A DNA stretch of 64,000 bases from Oceanobacillus polygoni (GCF_008304605.1 NZ_PIJY01000014.1:1-64000); one strand, 5' to 3'. Counted from the first letter of the stretch, positions 43,418 to 53,178 are shown. A program made the numbers and translations. The notes: a model not told the origin generated them from the letters alone.

Positions 43418-44164
43418 ATGGCAAATCAAATTGCTGTTGTTACAGGTGTAAGCCATGATTACGGAATTGGTGCAGCCACGTGTCTGGAGCTTGCAAAAGC
43501 AGGGATGGACATATTTTTTACCCATTGGCAATCGGACAGTGGGTGGCCGGATACTTTCGCAAAGGAAATTCAGAAGCTGGGGGTGAAGTGTGCCCACGCT
43601 GAAGTTGATTTATCCGAACCTGAGGCATACCTGCAGATTCTTCAAGGTGCCGAAAAGTCGCTGGGAGTGCCTTCCATTTTAATTAATAATGCCGCCTATT
43701 CTACGAGAGATGGGTATGAAAAGCTTGATGTGGCAGAGCTGGATGCGCACTATGCAGTCAATATCAGAGCTGCGATGATGCTTTCAGTGGCGTTTGCAAG
43801 GAGGTTTAAACAGGCAGGATATCATGCGGGAAGAATTATTAATTTGACTTCTGGACAGGCGCAAGGTCCGATGGTTGAAGAACTTGCCTATGTAGCGACA
43901 AAAGGGGCTATCTCTGCGTTTACGCTTTCCTTATCTGCGGAGCTGGGGCCGCTTGGTATCACGGTTAATGCTGTCAATCCTGGACCAACCGATACGGGCT
44001 GGATGTCAGAAGAATTGAAGCATGCATTATTGCCGAAATTTACGCTGGGACGGATAGGAGAAGCGAAGGATGCTGCAAAACTGATTGCGTTTTTGGCAAG
44101 TGAAGAATCAGCGTGGATTACGGGACAAGTTATCAATTCTGAAGGCGGATTTTTAAGGCAGTAA
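43418..44164 (+). CDS. Short-chain dehydrogenase/reductase
   Basis: This 248-residue SDR has a less common cofactor loop, TGVSHDYGIGAA, seen in a subgroup of bacterial SDRs. NNAAYST replaces NNAG, Ser lies in NLTSGQAQG, and Tyr/Lys in YVATKGA. The end is NSEGGFLRQ. GTGAGGTG lies upstream of clustered ATGs; I choose 43418. It lies 21 bp after the LacI gene and is co-transcribed with it. It may act on the same sugar or its product; this is inferred from position only. Confidence 0.82.
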   Translation: MANQIAVVTGVSHDYGIGAATCLELAKAGMDIFFTHWQSDSGWPDTFAKEIQKLGVKCAHAEVDLSEPEAYLQILQGAEKSLGVPSILINNAAYSTRDGYEKLDVAELDAHYAVNIRAAMMLSVAFARRFKQAGYHAGRIINLTSGQAQGPMVEELAYVATKGAISAFTLSLSAELGPLGITVNAVNPGPTDTGWMSEELKHALLPKFTLGRIGEAKDAAKLIAFLASEESAWITGQVINSEGGFLRQ

Positions 44165-44235
44165 CGTTCTTGGCGCGAACAGACTCTATATTCTAGCAAA
44201 CAAATATCTACCCAAAAATAATTCTATAAATAGCA

Positions 44236-44287
44236 TTGACATCAAAAAAAATTATCGTATAATATAACCAAATGTAATCGATTTCAT
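44236..44287 (+). promoter_or_regulatory. Importer promoter with LacI/cre operator
   Basis: TTGACA (44236-44241) and TATAAT (44258-44263) are perfect hexamers with a 16-bp spacer. The operator ATGTAATCGATTTCAT at 44272-44287 starts about where transcription would begin, so it should block initiation or early elongation. Confidence 0.78.
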
Positions 44288-44351
44288 TTTCAAGAATATT
44301 CCTTAAATATATTTTGGAGTGGAATCGACATTAAAAAAAGGGGGCATTACA

Positions 44352-45683
44352 TTGAAGTTTTCAAAGTTAGCACTTAGCAGTATGTTGTTAATCGCTCTGG
44401 TTTTCTTTTTAGTAGCTTGTAATTCAGATTCATCGGATCAAGACAATAACGATGAATCGGATACATCAAATGCAAATGGTGAGCAATCGTCAGAAGGCAG
44501 TGAAGAAGAACCCGTTACCATTGTGTATGCGCGAGGAGTTGATACAACACCAGGTACAGAAGCAGTAATCGAAGCATTCGAGGAAAAGTTTCCGCACATA
44601 AAAGTGGAGCAGCGTGAAATGCCAGCAGATACAGGTCAATCCCATGACCAATATGTGACGCTTTTGAGCTCTCAAAGTTCGGAGATAGACGTGTTTAACG
44701 CTGATGTAATCTGGCCAGCAGAATTTGCTCAGGCTAACTACGTGCTGGAGCTGGATCGCTTTATTGAAAAGGATGGAATCAACATGGATGAGTACTTCCC
44801 TGGAACAGTTGCAGCAGCGAACTTTAATGGAAAGCAATGGGCAATGCCGCAGTACACAGATGCTGGTGTATTTTACTACCGTACAGACATTGTGGACGAG
44901 CCCCCAGCAACATGGGATGAATTGATTGAAATGGCTACCGAGCTGAAAGGGGAAAATGGCACAACACATGGCTACCTCATGCAGGCTGCACAATATGAAG
45001 GCTTGATTACAAATGCCATTGAATTTATCGCTTCTTATGGCGGTGAAGTAGTGGATGAAAATAATAATGTTGTCGTGGACAGCCCTGAAACAATTAAAGC
45101 ACTCGATAAGATGAAAGAAATTGTAACATCTGATTTTGTGCCTAAGAATATTGTGAACTTCATGGAAATCGAAACGGAAAATGCCTGGATTGAAGGAAAT
45201 GCCGTTTTTGCTAGAAACTGGCCGTACATGATGGCTTCTTCAAATGACGAAGAAAGATCTGAAATCGTAGACAATGTAGAAATGTCCAGACTGCCAGCAG
45301 GTGATGAAGGTACTGCAGCATCACTTGGCGGATGGATGACAATGATCAATCGATATTCTGAACATCCAGAAGCAGCATGGGAATTTGTAAAATTCATTTC
45401 CGGCCCAGAGGGGCAAAAAATTAGTGCCCTGAAGGGTGGACGCGCTCCAACATTAAATGCTTTATATGACGATTCAGAAGTACAGGGTGTAAGTGAGTTA
45501 TTCGCAAACCCTGAATTTAGAGAAGTATTGCAGTCAGCAGTTCCTAGACCGGTTTCGCCTATTTATCCGGAAGTTTCCGATATTATGCAAATTGAAATTT
45601 CAAAAGTATTAACAGGTGACCAAAGTTCAGAAGAAGCTGCGAAGAATATGCAGGAAAAAATTGAAGCAGCAATGGCTGAATAA
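44352..45683 (+). CDS. ABC transporter sugar-binding lipoprotein
   Basis: This 443-residue extracellular binding protein has a signal ending in the lipobox FLVAC and an acidic linker. The mature start YARGVDTTPGTEAVIEAF resembles trehalose/maltose-binding proteins of the ThuE/LpqY kind. The binding-cleft segment WPAEFAQANYVLELD is also typical. The TTG at 44352 has AGGGGG at good spacing; the frame opens at 44319. It is the first gene of the importer operon. The associated ThuA gene makes trehalose or a related disaccharide the likely ligand, but this is inferred. Confidence 0.85.
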   Translation: MKFSKLALSSMLLIALVFFLVACNSDSSDQDNNDESDTSNANGEQSSEGSEEEPVTIVYARGVDTTPGTEAVIEAFEEKFPHIKVEQREMPADTGQSHDQYVTLLSSQSSEIDVFNADVIWPAEFAQANYVLELDRFIEKDGINMDEYFPGTVAAANFNGKQWAMPQYTDAGVFYYRTDIVDEPPATWDELIEMATELKGENGTTHGYLMQAAQYEGLITNAIEFIASYGGEVVDENNNVVVDSPETIKALDKMKEIVTSDFVPKNIVNFMEIETENAWIEGNAVFARNWPYMMASSNDEERSEIVDNVEMSRLPAGDEGTAASLGGWMTMINRYSEHPEAAWEFVKFISGPEGQKISALKGGRAPTLNALYDDSEVQGVSELFANPEFREVLQSAVPRPVSPIYPEVSDIMQIEISKVLTGDQSSEEAAKNMQEKIEAAMAE

Positions 45684-45698
45684 TGTAGGTAGTCAAAA

Positions 45699-45729
45699 TA
45701 GCAGGATGGGCGCAAAACTCATCTTGCTA
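45699..45729 (+). other. Intercistronic hairpin
   Basis: TAGCAGGATG pairs with CATCTTGCTA (one mismatch), followed by TTCTTG. Such hairpins after binding-protein genes often cause partial termination or stabilise the upstream mRNA, giving more binding protein than permease. Confidence 0.55.
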
Positions 45730-45777
45730 TTCTTGTAATAGGGTCAGAAAGCTAGCTTTATAACGAGGAGGTTAAAC

Positions 45778-47109
45778 ATGAAAAACAAGAAAAGGCGCGG
45801 CTTTCAACTAAGTGAAAAACAGCTAGGATATGCCATGGTCATCCCGTCCCTTGTTCTGGTTATTGTTGTGGTGCTTTGGCCGGTTGCACAATCCTTTTAC
45901 AATAGTTTATTTGACTATAGGCTGAACGATCCCTCTCGTTCTCAGCTCATGCTCAGTGCGACGATTGACCTGGAGCGATATGTGGATAATCATTTTTACA
46001 TAGGGGGTCAGCTTGATAGTTTACTAGAAAGTGCTGAAAATGAAGGTGAGGCTGAAGCAGTAAAGGAAATCCAACAGGACATTGAAAACTACCATTCTGA
46101 ACTGATCAGCGATGAGGAGATTAGGGAAAAGGTAGAGGAAATTGATGATCTATTGGCTAGCTTCACCCCTGTGAGAGATTCGGACTTGAAATATTCCAAG
46201 GTCGATAATGCGTTTGCTGAAGAGTACCAGAACGTGCTGGAATCTCATGCTGCAGCACTTGCTGAAATTGCGGCTTCAAGCAACGATGATCCGTCTGGAC
46301 AGCAGTTCCAGCAATCCTCTGATTTGCTCGCATCGACAGCAAGCAATATATTAAACTCAAACTTTATCGGATTGGATAACTACGGAAAGTACATGAAGGA
46401 TCAGCGGATGTGGAAAGCGATGGGGAATACCGTATTTTTCACAGTTATTTCCGTGGCATTTGAGCTGGCCCTTGGTCTGGCAATTGCTCTCCTGATCAAC
46501 CGGGCATTTAAAGGAAGAGGAATTATCCGTGCATCTGTGTTAATCCCGTGGGCGATTCCGACCGCAGTAGCAGCGATGATGTGGGGGTTCCTGTATGACG
46601 GTCAGTCAGGGATTATTGCGCATTATTTGGAAACGCTTAATTTAATTCCTGGATCCTCTTGGCTATTGACGACATCTAATGGCGGCATGTTTTCCATTAT
46701 TCTTGCAGATGTCTGGAAAACAACACCATACATGGCACTGCTATTATTGGCAGGTCTGCAGACTATCCCACAATCATTATATGAGGCATCAAGTGTAGAT
46801 GGAGCCAACAAGTTTCAGCAATTTTGGAGCATTACATTGCCACTTTTGAAGTCATCGGTCCTCGTTGCATTGTTGTTCAGAACGCTTGATGCATTCCGAG
46901 TATTTGACCTGATCTATGTATTGACAGGTGGAGGTCCGGCAAACGCAACGGAGTCGATTTCCGTTTATGCCTATAAAACATTATTCGCCCAGCAGAATTT
47001 CGGGGAAGGCTCTGTGCTTTCTGTCATTGTATTTATCAGTGTGGCGATCATCAGTTTAATCTATGTGAAATTAATCGGTTCTGATTTATTTGATGGCCGT
47101 ACGAAATGA
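45778..47109 (+). CDS. ABC sugar permease (MalF type) with large extracytoplasmic insert
   Basis: This 443-residue permease has a first membrane helix near residues 20-40, then an unusually long, charged, mostly helical insert of about 140 residues, and the remaining helices from about 217. The EAA loop is EASSVDGANKFQQFWSITLP near residue 340. Ordinary Gram-positive MalF-type permeases have about 290-320 residues, so the insert accounts for the extra length. It should face outside and may touch the binding protein, as the P2 loop does in enteric MalF, though no sequence similarity is claimed. GAGGAGG precedes the ATG. Confidence 0.85.
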   Translation: MKNKKRRGFQLSEKQLGYAMVIPSLVLVIVVVLWPVAQSFYNSLFDYRLNDPSRSQLMLSATIDLERYVDNHFYIGGQLDSLLESAENEGEAEAVKEIQQDIENYHSELISDEEIREKVEEIDDLLASFTPVRDSDLKYSKVDNAFAEEYQNVLESHAAALAEIAASSNDDPSGQQFQQSSDLLASTASNILNSNFIGLDNYGKYMKDQRMWKAMGNTVFFTVISVAFELALGLAIALLINRAFKGRGIIRASVLIPWAIPTAVAAMMWGFLYDGQSGIIAHYLETLNLIPGSSWLLTTSNGGMFSIILADVWKTTPYMALLLLAGLQTIPQSLYEASSVDGANKFQQFWSITLPLLKSSVLVALLFRTLDAFRVFDLIYVLTGGGPANATESISVYAYKTLFAQQNFGEGSVLSVIVFISVAIISLIYVKLIGSDLFDGRTK

Positions 47110-47121
47110 GGAGGGGTATAA

Positions 47122-47943
47122 ATGAATAAACGCGGTGGAATTGGATTTTATCTGTTTCTGATCATCTTTGTTTTTCTTGTGATGTTTCCATTCATCTGGG
47201 TATTTTTAACATCGATCAAACCACCAAGAGAAATATTCTCGTCTTTCAGCTGGTTCACAAGCAACCCTTCATTGGACTCCTATGAAGCAGCGCTAACGAA
47301 CAGACCATTGGTGCGGTATATGATTAATAGTTTTGCGGTATCTGCTTTAACGACCATTTTATCACTCGTATTTGCGTCATTTACGGCATATGCAGTTACG
47401 AGATTGCCGATTAAAGGAAAAGGCTTAATCCTGGGACTGGTGCTTGCTGCATCGATGTTCCCGCAAATCGCGATTATCTCGCCAATGTTCAATCTAGTAA
47501 CAGATCTTGGTTTACGAAATAGCTACATGGGACTCGTTATCCCTTATATTACGATCAGTCTTCCACTAGCAATCTGGATTCTGGCGACCTTTTTCAAAAA
47601 GATTCCATATGAGCTGGAGGAGTCTGCCAAGCTGGATGGAGCAAGTCCATTCCAGACATTCCGGAAAATTATCCTGCCATTAGCAGCACCTGGCATTTTT
47701 ACAACCGGAATCCTTGTATTTATTGCAGCCTGGAATGAATATTTATTCGCATTGACCATTAACAGTGATGATGCATGGAGAACCGTTCCAGTTGGGATTT
47801 CGATGTATCAGAGTCAATATTCCATCCCATGGGGTGATATTTCGGCAGCAACGGTCATTGTGACGATTCCAATCGTTATATTGGTATTATTTTTCCAAAA
47901 ACGAATTGTTTCTGGGTTAACATCTGGATCTGTTAAAGAATAG
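47122..47943 (+). CDS. ABC sugar permease (MalG type)
   Basis: This 273-residue permease has six membrane helices and the EAA loop ELEESAKLDGASPFQTFRKI, with the following PLAAPG, which contacts the ATPase. It starts 12 bp after the partner permease behind GAGGAGGGG. No ATPase gene is present in the operon, so the complex probably uses a shared MsmX-type ATPase encoded elsewhere, as is usual in Bacilli. Confidence 0.9.
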   Translation: MNKRGGIGFYLFLIIFVFLVMFPFIWVFLTSIKPPREIFSSFSWFTSNPSLDSYEAALTNRPLVRYMINSFAVSALTTILSLVFASFTAYAVTRLPIKGKGLILGLVLAASMFPQIAIISPMFNLVTDLGLRNSYMGLVIPYITISLPLAIWILATFFKKIPYELEESAKLDGASPFQTFRKIILPLAAPGIFTTGILVFIAAWNEYLFALTINSDDAWRTVPVGISMYQSQYSIPWGDISAATVIVTIPIVILVLFFQKRIVSGLTSGSVKE

Positions 47944-47969
47944 TTCACGGAAAATGAGGTTGATTTCAT

Positions 47970-49052
47970 ATGAAGGACAAGTTGAAAATTGGAATAATCG
48001 GCTGTGGAGCAATTGCGGTGGAAAAGCATCTCAAGAGTCTACAGAAAATCAGCCAGGTTGAGGTTACGGCCTTTTGCAATCGAAACATTGAAAAAGCACA
48101 GGCAGTCGCAAAAGAATTTGGAACAGCTGATGCAAAAGTCTATGCGGATTACAGGGAGCTGCTAAAGGATAAAAATCTTGATGTTGTCCACATTTGCACA
48201 CCAAATGTGTCCCATGCGGAGATTACGATAGCTGCGCTTGAAGCTGGAAAGCATGTGATGTGTGAAAAACCGATGGCAAAGACGTCAGAAGAAGCAGAGC
48301 AAATGCTTGCAGCAGCCAAGAGAAGCGGGAAAAAGCTGACAATCGGCTATAACAATCGTTTCCGTCCGGACAGCCAGTACCTGCATCAAGCCGTATCACG
48401 TGGAGATTTGGGAGAAATTTATTATGCAAAAGCCCATGCAATCCGAAGACGAGCTGTTCCTACATGGGGTGTGTTTTTGGATGAAGAAAAGCAGGGAGGC
48501 GGCCCGCTTATCGATATTGGGACCCATGCCCTCGATCTGACGTTATGGATGATGGATAATTATCAGCCGCAATCGGTGATGGGTTCTGTCTTCCATAAGC
48601 TTGGGAAACAAAAAGACGCTGCAAATGCTTTTGGATCCTGGGATCCCGATGAATTTACGGTAGAGGATTCTGCATTTGGTTTTATAAAAATGCAAAACGG
48701 CGCGACTATTGTCCTGGAGTCAAGCTGGGCACTGAATTCACTTGATGTGGATGAGGCGAAGTGCTCCTTAAGCGGAACCAGGGGTGGCGCTGATATGAAG
48801 GATGGCCTCCGGATACATGGCGAGGACTTCGGTAAATTATATACGACAAATGTCGAACTGGAACCTGGTGGCGTCGCTTTTTTTGAAGGAGAAACTGAAA
48901 GTGAAGCGGATCTCGAGATGCGTTTATGGATTGAATGTATTTTGCATGATACAGAACCGGTTGTGAAGCCGAAAGAAGCATTGGTTGTCACACAAATTTT
49001 GGAGGCAATCTATGAATCTGCGAGAACTGGCAAGGCAGTATATTTTGATTAA
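47970..49052 (+). CDS. Gfo/Idh/MocA family oxidoreductase
   Basis: This 360-residue NAD(P)-dependent sugar dehydrogenase has the Rossmann motif [14 protein letters not shown], the signature [15 protein letters not shown] near residue 93 with the catalytic Lys, and [15 protein letters not shown] with the catalytic-type His near 185. These enzymes oxidise or epimerise sugars, often at C3. It is the first of three paralogues in the cluster and lies 26 bp after the permeases. With ThuA following, it is a candidate ThuB-like enzyme forming a 3-keto-disaccharide. Confidence 0.88.
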   Translation: MKDKLKIGIIGCGAIAVEKHLKSLQKISQVEVTAFCNRNIEKAQAVAKEFGTADAKVYADYRELLKDKNLDVVHICTPNVSHAEITIAALEAGKHVMCEKPMAKTSEEAEQMLAAAKRSGKKLTIGYNNRFRPDSQYLHQAVSRGDLGEIYYAKAHAIRRRAVPTWGVFLDEEKQGGGPLIDIGTHALDLTLWMMDNYQPQSVMGSVFHKLGKQKDAANAFGSWDPDEFTVEDSAFGFIKMQNGATIVLESSWALNSLDVDEAKCSLSGTRGGADMKDGLRIHGEDFGKLYTTNVELEPGGVAFFEGETESEADLEMRLWIECILHDTEPVVKPKEALVVTQILEAIYESARTGKAVYFD

Positions 49053-49102
49053 AATATCTCTTGAAACTAGATGAATACAATAAAAATCAAGGAGTGAACA
49101 AA

Positions 49103-49819
49103 ATGAAAGTAACCGTATGGAATGAATTTCGACATGAGAAGGAGGACGCTGCAGTTGCGGCGGTTTATCCGAATGGAATCCACGAAACAATTGCAGCCTT
49201 TCTAAAAGAAGCTGGTCATGAAACAAAAACAGCTGTACTCGATGAGCCGGAGCATGGATTGACAGAAGAAGTGCTGGCTGAAACAGATGTGCTCGTATGG
49301 TGGGGGCATAAAGTGCATGAAGAAGTCAGTGAGGAAGTTGCGGAGAGAGTTAAGCAACGTGTGCTGGATGGCATGGGGCTTGTCGTACTTCACTCGGCGC
49401 ATTTTTCCAAAGTGTTCAAAAAGCTGATGGGTACTGGTTGTGATTTGAAATGGCGCGAGGCGGATGAGAAAGAACGACTCTGGGTTGTGGATCCGACACA
49501 TCCAATCACAGAGGGGCTGGGAGAATACATCGAGCTGGAAAAAGAAGAAATGTATGGGGAACATTTTGATATTCCAACGCCTGATGAATTGATTTTTATC
49601 AGCTGGTTTGAGGGTGGCGAGGTGTTCCGAAGTGGGGCAACCTTCAAACGTGGACGTGGCAAAATCTTTTATTTCCGTCCTGGGCATGAAACCTATCCAA
49701 CCTATCACAACGAGGAAATTCAGAAGGTAATCCAAAATGGCGTGAAATGGGCTGCAAATACCAATACACCAAAGCATGTATATGGCAACAGACAGCCACT
49801 TGAGAAATTATCGAAATAG
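49103..49819 (+). CDS. thuA: ThuA-like trehalose utilisation protein
   Basis: This 238-residue protein has the class I glutamine-amidotransferase-like fold of ThuA, beginning [20 protein letters not shown] and including [32 protein letters not shown] and [28 protein letters not shown] lies at good spacing before the ATG at 49103. In Sinorhizobium and Agrobacterium ThuA acts with ThuB to oxidise trehalose and similar disaccharides to 3-keto derivatives. Here it is surrounded by three ThuB-family oxidoreductases. Confidence 0.88.
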   Translation: MKVTVWNEFRHEKEDAAVAAVYPNGIHETIAAFLKEAGHETKTAVLDEPEHGLTEEVLAETDVLVWWGHKVHEEVSEEVAERVKQRVLDGMGLVVLHSAHFSKVFKKLMGTGCDLKWREADEKERLWVVDPTHPITEGLGEYIELEKEEMYGEHFDIPTPDELIFISWFEGGEVFRSGATFKRGRGKIFYFRPGHETYPTYHNEEIQKVIQNGVKWAANTNTPKHVYGNRQPLEKLSK

Positions 49820-49830
49820 GGGTGACAGCA

Positions 49831-50862
49831 ATGGCGAAATTAAAGGTTGCAGTAATTGGTTGTGGAAGCATTGCGAGACAGAGACATTTGATTGAATATG
49901 ATGCGAATCCGAATGTAGAAATCACAGCGGTTTGCGATATCGTGGAGGAACGTGCGGAGGAAATGGCGCAAACGTACGGCGCCAAAGCATATACAGACTA
50001 TAAACAGTTGCTTGAAACCGAGAATGTGGATGCGGTAAGTATTTGCCTGCCAAATTATCTGCATGCACCTGTTTCCATTCTGGCACTGAATGCTGGCAAG
50101 CATGTTTTATGCGAAAAGCCGATGGCAACATCAAGTGAAGAAGCAGAGAATATGATTCAAGCAGCAAAGGAAAACGGTAAAAAATTGATGATTGGACATA
50201 ATCAGCGCTTTGTTGCTTCCCATCAAAAAGCAAAGCAATTAATTGAAAGCGGTGAGACAGGAAAAATCTACAGCTTCCGGACAACCTTTGGCCATGGCGG
50301 ACCTGAAACATGGAGTGCTGATGGGAGAGAAGGCTGGTTTTTTGACAAGGAAAAAGCCTTTATTGGTGCAATGGGAGACCTTGGTGTACATAAGGCGGAT
50401 CTGATGCGGTATCTGCTTGGGGAGGAATTTTCCGAGGTAGCGGCATTTGTTGAAACAAGTGCAAAGGGAGATACCGATGTAGATGATAATGCCGTTTGTG
50501 TTCTGAAGACGCAAAGCGGTATTATCGGAACGCTCGCTGCAAGCTGGGCATACAACGCGAAAGAAGATAATTCCACGATTATCTACGGGGAAAAAGCCAT
50601 ATTGCGGCTGGAGGATGATCCGAAATATTCCTTGGTTGTCCAATATGCAACAGGTGAAGTGGTGAATTATGAACTTGGCGGTATCCAAACCAATGAGTCC
50701 GGTGGACAGACGACAACACATGTCATCGATCACTTCGTGGAAAGCATTCTGGAAGATCGCGAGCCATTGATAAACGGCGAAGAGGGCATGAAGTCTTTGG
50801 AAGTTATTTTAGGTGCTTTGGAGTCAAGTGCAACTCGGAAAATCAGCAGTGTGAAGGGGTGA
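49831..50862 (+). CDS. Gfo/Idh/MocA family oxidoreductase
   Basis: This 343-residue second paralogue has VAVIGCGSIARQRHL as the cofactor loop, HVLCEKPMATSSEEAENM near residue 90 and GDLGVHKADLMRYLLGEEF for the active-site region near 185. GGGGTGAC lies before the ATG at 49831. Only about 10 bp separate it from thuA and 4 bp from the third paralogue, so translation is tightly coupled. The three copies differ enough to act on different substrates or in different directions. Confidence 0.88.
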   Translation: MAKLKVAVIGCGSIARQRHLIEYDANPNVEITAVCDIVEERAEEMAQTYGAKAYTDYKQLLETENVDAVSICLPNYLHAPVSILALNAGKHVLCEKPMATSSEEAENMIQAAKENGKKLMIGHNQRFVASHQKAKQLIESGETGKIYSFRTTFGHGGPETWSADGREGWFFDKEKAFIGAMGDLGVHKADLMRYLLGEEFSEVAAFVETSAKGDTDVDDNAVCVLKTQSGIIGTLAASWAYNAKEDNSTIIYGEKAILRLEDDPKYSLVVQYATGEVVNYELGGIQTNESGGQTTTHVIDHFVESILEDREPLINGEEGMKSLEVILGALESSATRKISSVKG

Positions 50863-50866
50863 TACG

Positions 50867-51907
50867 ATGGAAAAATTACGAATGGGTATCATCGGTGCTG
50901 GCGGGATTGCTCAAAGCAGACATATCCCTGCCTTCTTGCAATTACAGGACAAGGTTGAGCTGACAGCAGTCCATGATATGAATCAGCAGCGTGCCAGTGA
51001 GGTTGCCGAAAAATATGACATTCCTTATGTGTTCGAGAATTACCATGATTTATTCAAAGAAGTGGATGCAGTAGCGATTTGTACGCCAAATAAATTCCAT
51101 TGTGAAATATCCGTAGCGGCACTTGAAGCAGGAGTCCACGTACTATGTGAAAAGCCGATGGCAATTACGACAGCAGAATGTGAAAGGATGCTCGAAGCTT
51201 CTAAAAAAGCAGGAAAACTTCTTTTAATTGGCTATCACTACCGTTATACAGAGGCTGGTCAGCTTGCCAAAAGAGCAGTGATGAATAATGAAATAGGCGA
51301 TCCACTTGTTGTAAGAGTTCAGGCATTAAGAAGACGAAAGGTTCCCGGCTGGGGAGTTTTTACAAATAAAGACCTGCAGGGCGGTGGAAGCTTAATTGAT
51401 TTTGGCTGTCACATGCTTGATTTAGCAATCTGGCTGCTTGGTGAACAGGAGCCTGTGGAATTGATGGGAACGACATATAACCGGCTAAGCAAATCCCCGA
51501 ACCAAATTAACGACTGGGGAATTTTTGACCATCAAACATTTGAGGTGGATGATCACGTTTCGGCCTACATGACGTTTGAAAATGGCATTTCCCTTCAATT
51601 CGAATGTTCATGGGCTGCGAATATAAAAGAAGATAAAATTCATCTCAGCCTATCCGGATCTGACGGTGGTTTGAATGTGTACCCATTTGAATTGTACCAG
51701 CCGAAGCTTGGCAAGATGATGGAAAGCACTGCTGAAGCGAAGCATGATGAAACTGCAGCAGGACTTGCCCAGGCTAAAAATTTTGTTGAGAGCTGTCTTG
51801 GTGAGGTGGAATTAGTTGTGAAGCCTGAAGAAGCGATGAAGGTTTCCAAAATTATCGAAGCAATTTATAGAAGCAGTGAGACGAGATCAAGTGTCAATTT
51901 TAGATAA
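50867..51907 (+). CDS. Gfo/Idh/MocA family oxidoreductase
   Basis: This 346-residue third paralogue has MGIIGAGGIAQSRHI, HVLCEKPMAITTAECERML and LIDFGCHMLDLAIWLLG. It is closer to the first paralogue (both have RRRKVPGWGVF-like segments: [11 protein letters not shown] and RRRKVPGWGVF) than to the second. AGGGGTGAT precedes the ATG. One enzyme may oxidise the disaccharide and another reduce a 3-keto-hexose back to the hexose; this division is an inference. Confidence 0.88.
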   Translation: MEKLRMGIIGAGGIAQSRHIPAFLQLQDKVELTAVHDMNQQRASEVAEKYDIPYVFENYHDLFKEVDAVAICTPNKFHCEISVAALEAGVHVLCEKPMAITTAECERMLEASKKAGKLLLIGYHYRYTEAGQLAKRAVMNNEIGDPLVVRVQALRRRKVPGWGVFTNKDLQGGGSLIDFGCHMLDLAIWLLGEQEPVELMGTTYNRLSKSPNQINDWGIFDHQTFEVDDHVSAYMTFENGISLQFECSWAANIKEDKIHLSLSGSDGGLNVYPFELYQPKLGKMMESTAEAKHDETAAGLAQAKNFVESCLGEVELVVKPEEAMKVSKIIEAIYRSSETRSSVNFR

Positions 51908-51987
51908 GACATGTTAGAAGGCAGTTTTCGGAGGGGCCATCCCTTGACTGCCGTGACAAAACTAATTTTTAGAAGGGCGGAGAGAGT

Positions 51988-52956
51988 ATGAAGCTTGGCG
52001 TATTCACCGTATTATTTCAAGATAAACCATTAGAAGAAATGCTCGATTACGTAAAGAAAGCTGGCGTGGATGCAGTGGAAATTGGCACTGGCGGCAACCC
52101 AGGAAATGCCCATTGCGACGTTGATGAGCTTTTAAACAGTGAAGATAAGCGGAAGGAATATTTAGATAAGATTCACTCACGTGGTTTAACGATCAGTGCA
52201 TTCAGCTGCCATGATAACCCAGTGTCACCAGACAAAAAGCATGCACAGGATTCACATGACATTTTTATAAAAACCATCCGCTTGGCAGAGTTGATGGATG
52301 TTCCAGTTGTGAACACATTTTCAGGAACACCGGGTTCCAATGAGGATTCCAGATATCCGAACTGGCCGGTAACACCTTGGCCGACAGCCTATTCGGATAT
52401 TCTCGAGTGGCAATGGGAGAAAAAATTGATTCCATATTGGAAAGAGCAGGGACAGTTTGCAAAAGACCATGGTGTAAAAGTTGGACTGGAGCTGCATGCT
52501 GGTTTTCTTGTGCACACGCCATACACGATGCTTAAATTAAGAGAAGCGACAAATGATGCTATTGGCGCAAATCTCGATCCGAGTCATTTATGGTGGCAAG
52601 GAATTGACCCAGTTGCAGCGATCAAGATCCTTGGCAAGGAAAATGCGATTCATCATTTCCATGCAAAGGACACCTACATTGATTGGGATAATGTAAACAT
52701 GTACGGCCTAACAGACATGCAGCCATATTCCAATGTGCAGACACGCGCTTGGACATTCCGAAGTGTCGGCTATGGACATAGCGCGCAGGAATGGTCCAAT
52801 ATTATTAGTGCTTTAAGGACATATGGATATGATTATGTGGTGAGTATTGAACATGAGGATCCGCTGATGTCTGTGGATGAAGGGTTTAAGGCGGCTGTTG
52901 GGAATTTGAAGGATGTGTTGATTCGGGAGAGGCCTGTTGATATGTGGTGGGCTTGA
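51988..52956 (+). CDS. Sugar isomerase/epimerase-like TIM barrel
   Basis: This 322-residue protein belongs to the xylose-isomerase-like TIM barrel (AP endonuclease 2) family. Metal ligands are visible in VGLELHAGF (Glu), ANLDPSHLWWQG (Asp/His), HHFHAKDTY (His, Asp) and VSIEHEDPL (Glu). Proteins of this family next to ThuA and Gfo/Idh/MocA genes may act on 3-keto-glycosides, by isomerisation or cleavage of the glycosidic bond. If so, it would be the step that splits the oxidised disaccharide, since no hydrolase is in the cluster. GGGCGGAGAG precedes the ATG. Confidence 0.82.
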   Translation: MKLGVFTVLFQDKPLEEMLDYVKKAGVDAVEIGTGGNPGNAHCDVDELLNSEDKRKEYLDKIHSRGLTISAFSCHDNPVSPDKKHAQDSHDIFIKTIRLAELMDVPVVNTFSGTPGSNEDSRYPNWPVTPWPTAYSDILEWQWEKKLIPYWKEQGQFAKDHGVKVGLELHAGFLVHTPYTMLKLREATNDAIGANLDPSHLWWQGIDPVAAIKILGKENAIHHFHAKDTYIDWDNVNMYGLTDMQPYSNVQTRAWTFRSVGYGHSAQEWSNIISALRTYGYDYVVSIEHEDPLMSVDEGFKAAVGNLKDVLIRERPVDMWWA

Positions 52957-53031
52957 GTTTGGGGGTGTCCCTTGAAATATATATTAAGATAGATGGAGGG
53001 ATAACATGTATATATTCCCAAGTATTACAGA

Positions 53032-53178
53032 ATGGACGATACTGATACAGTGATTCGTTTTATTGAAGAGAGTGGCAAATATTTTACGGCAGAAGGAAGA
53101 TCAAGGTTCGGTAAAAATAGGGGAGCGGATAATGCAGGATACTTAAATGTATTCAGTGATACTCGTCTAAAGGTATGA
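53032..53178 (+). other. Short frame, possible gene fragment
   Basis: A 48-codon frame encodes DTVIRFIEESGKYFTAEGRS followed by a basic stretch. It has no ribosome binding site of its own; a GGAGGG box 37 bp upstream serves a 15-codon frame. It may be the remnant of a small gene or chance. The rest of 52957-53241 shows nothing else. Confidence 0.2.

Noticed and set aside
43103-43597. 164-residue minus-strand frame
   Set aside because: It lies opposite the LacI and SDR genes, which have clear family motifs. Its composition (Cys, His, Asn rich) is that of a shadow frame.
49202-49777. 191-residue minus-strand frame
   Set aside because: It is fully antisense to thuA and has no ribosome binding site or recognisable motif.
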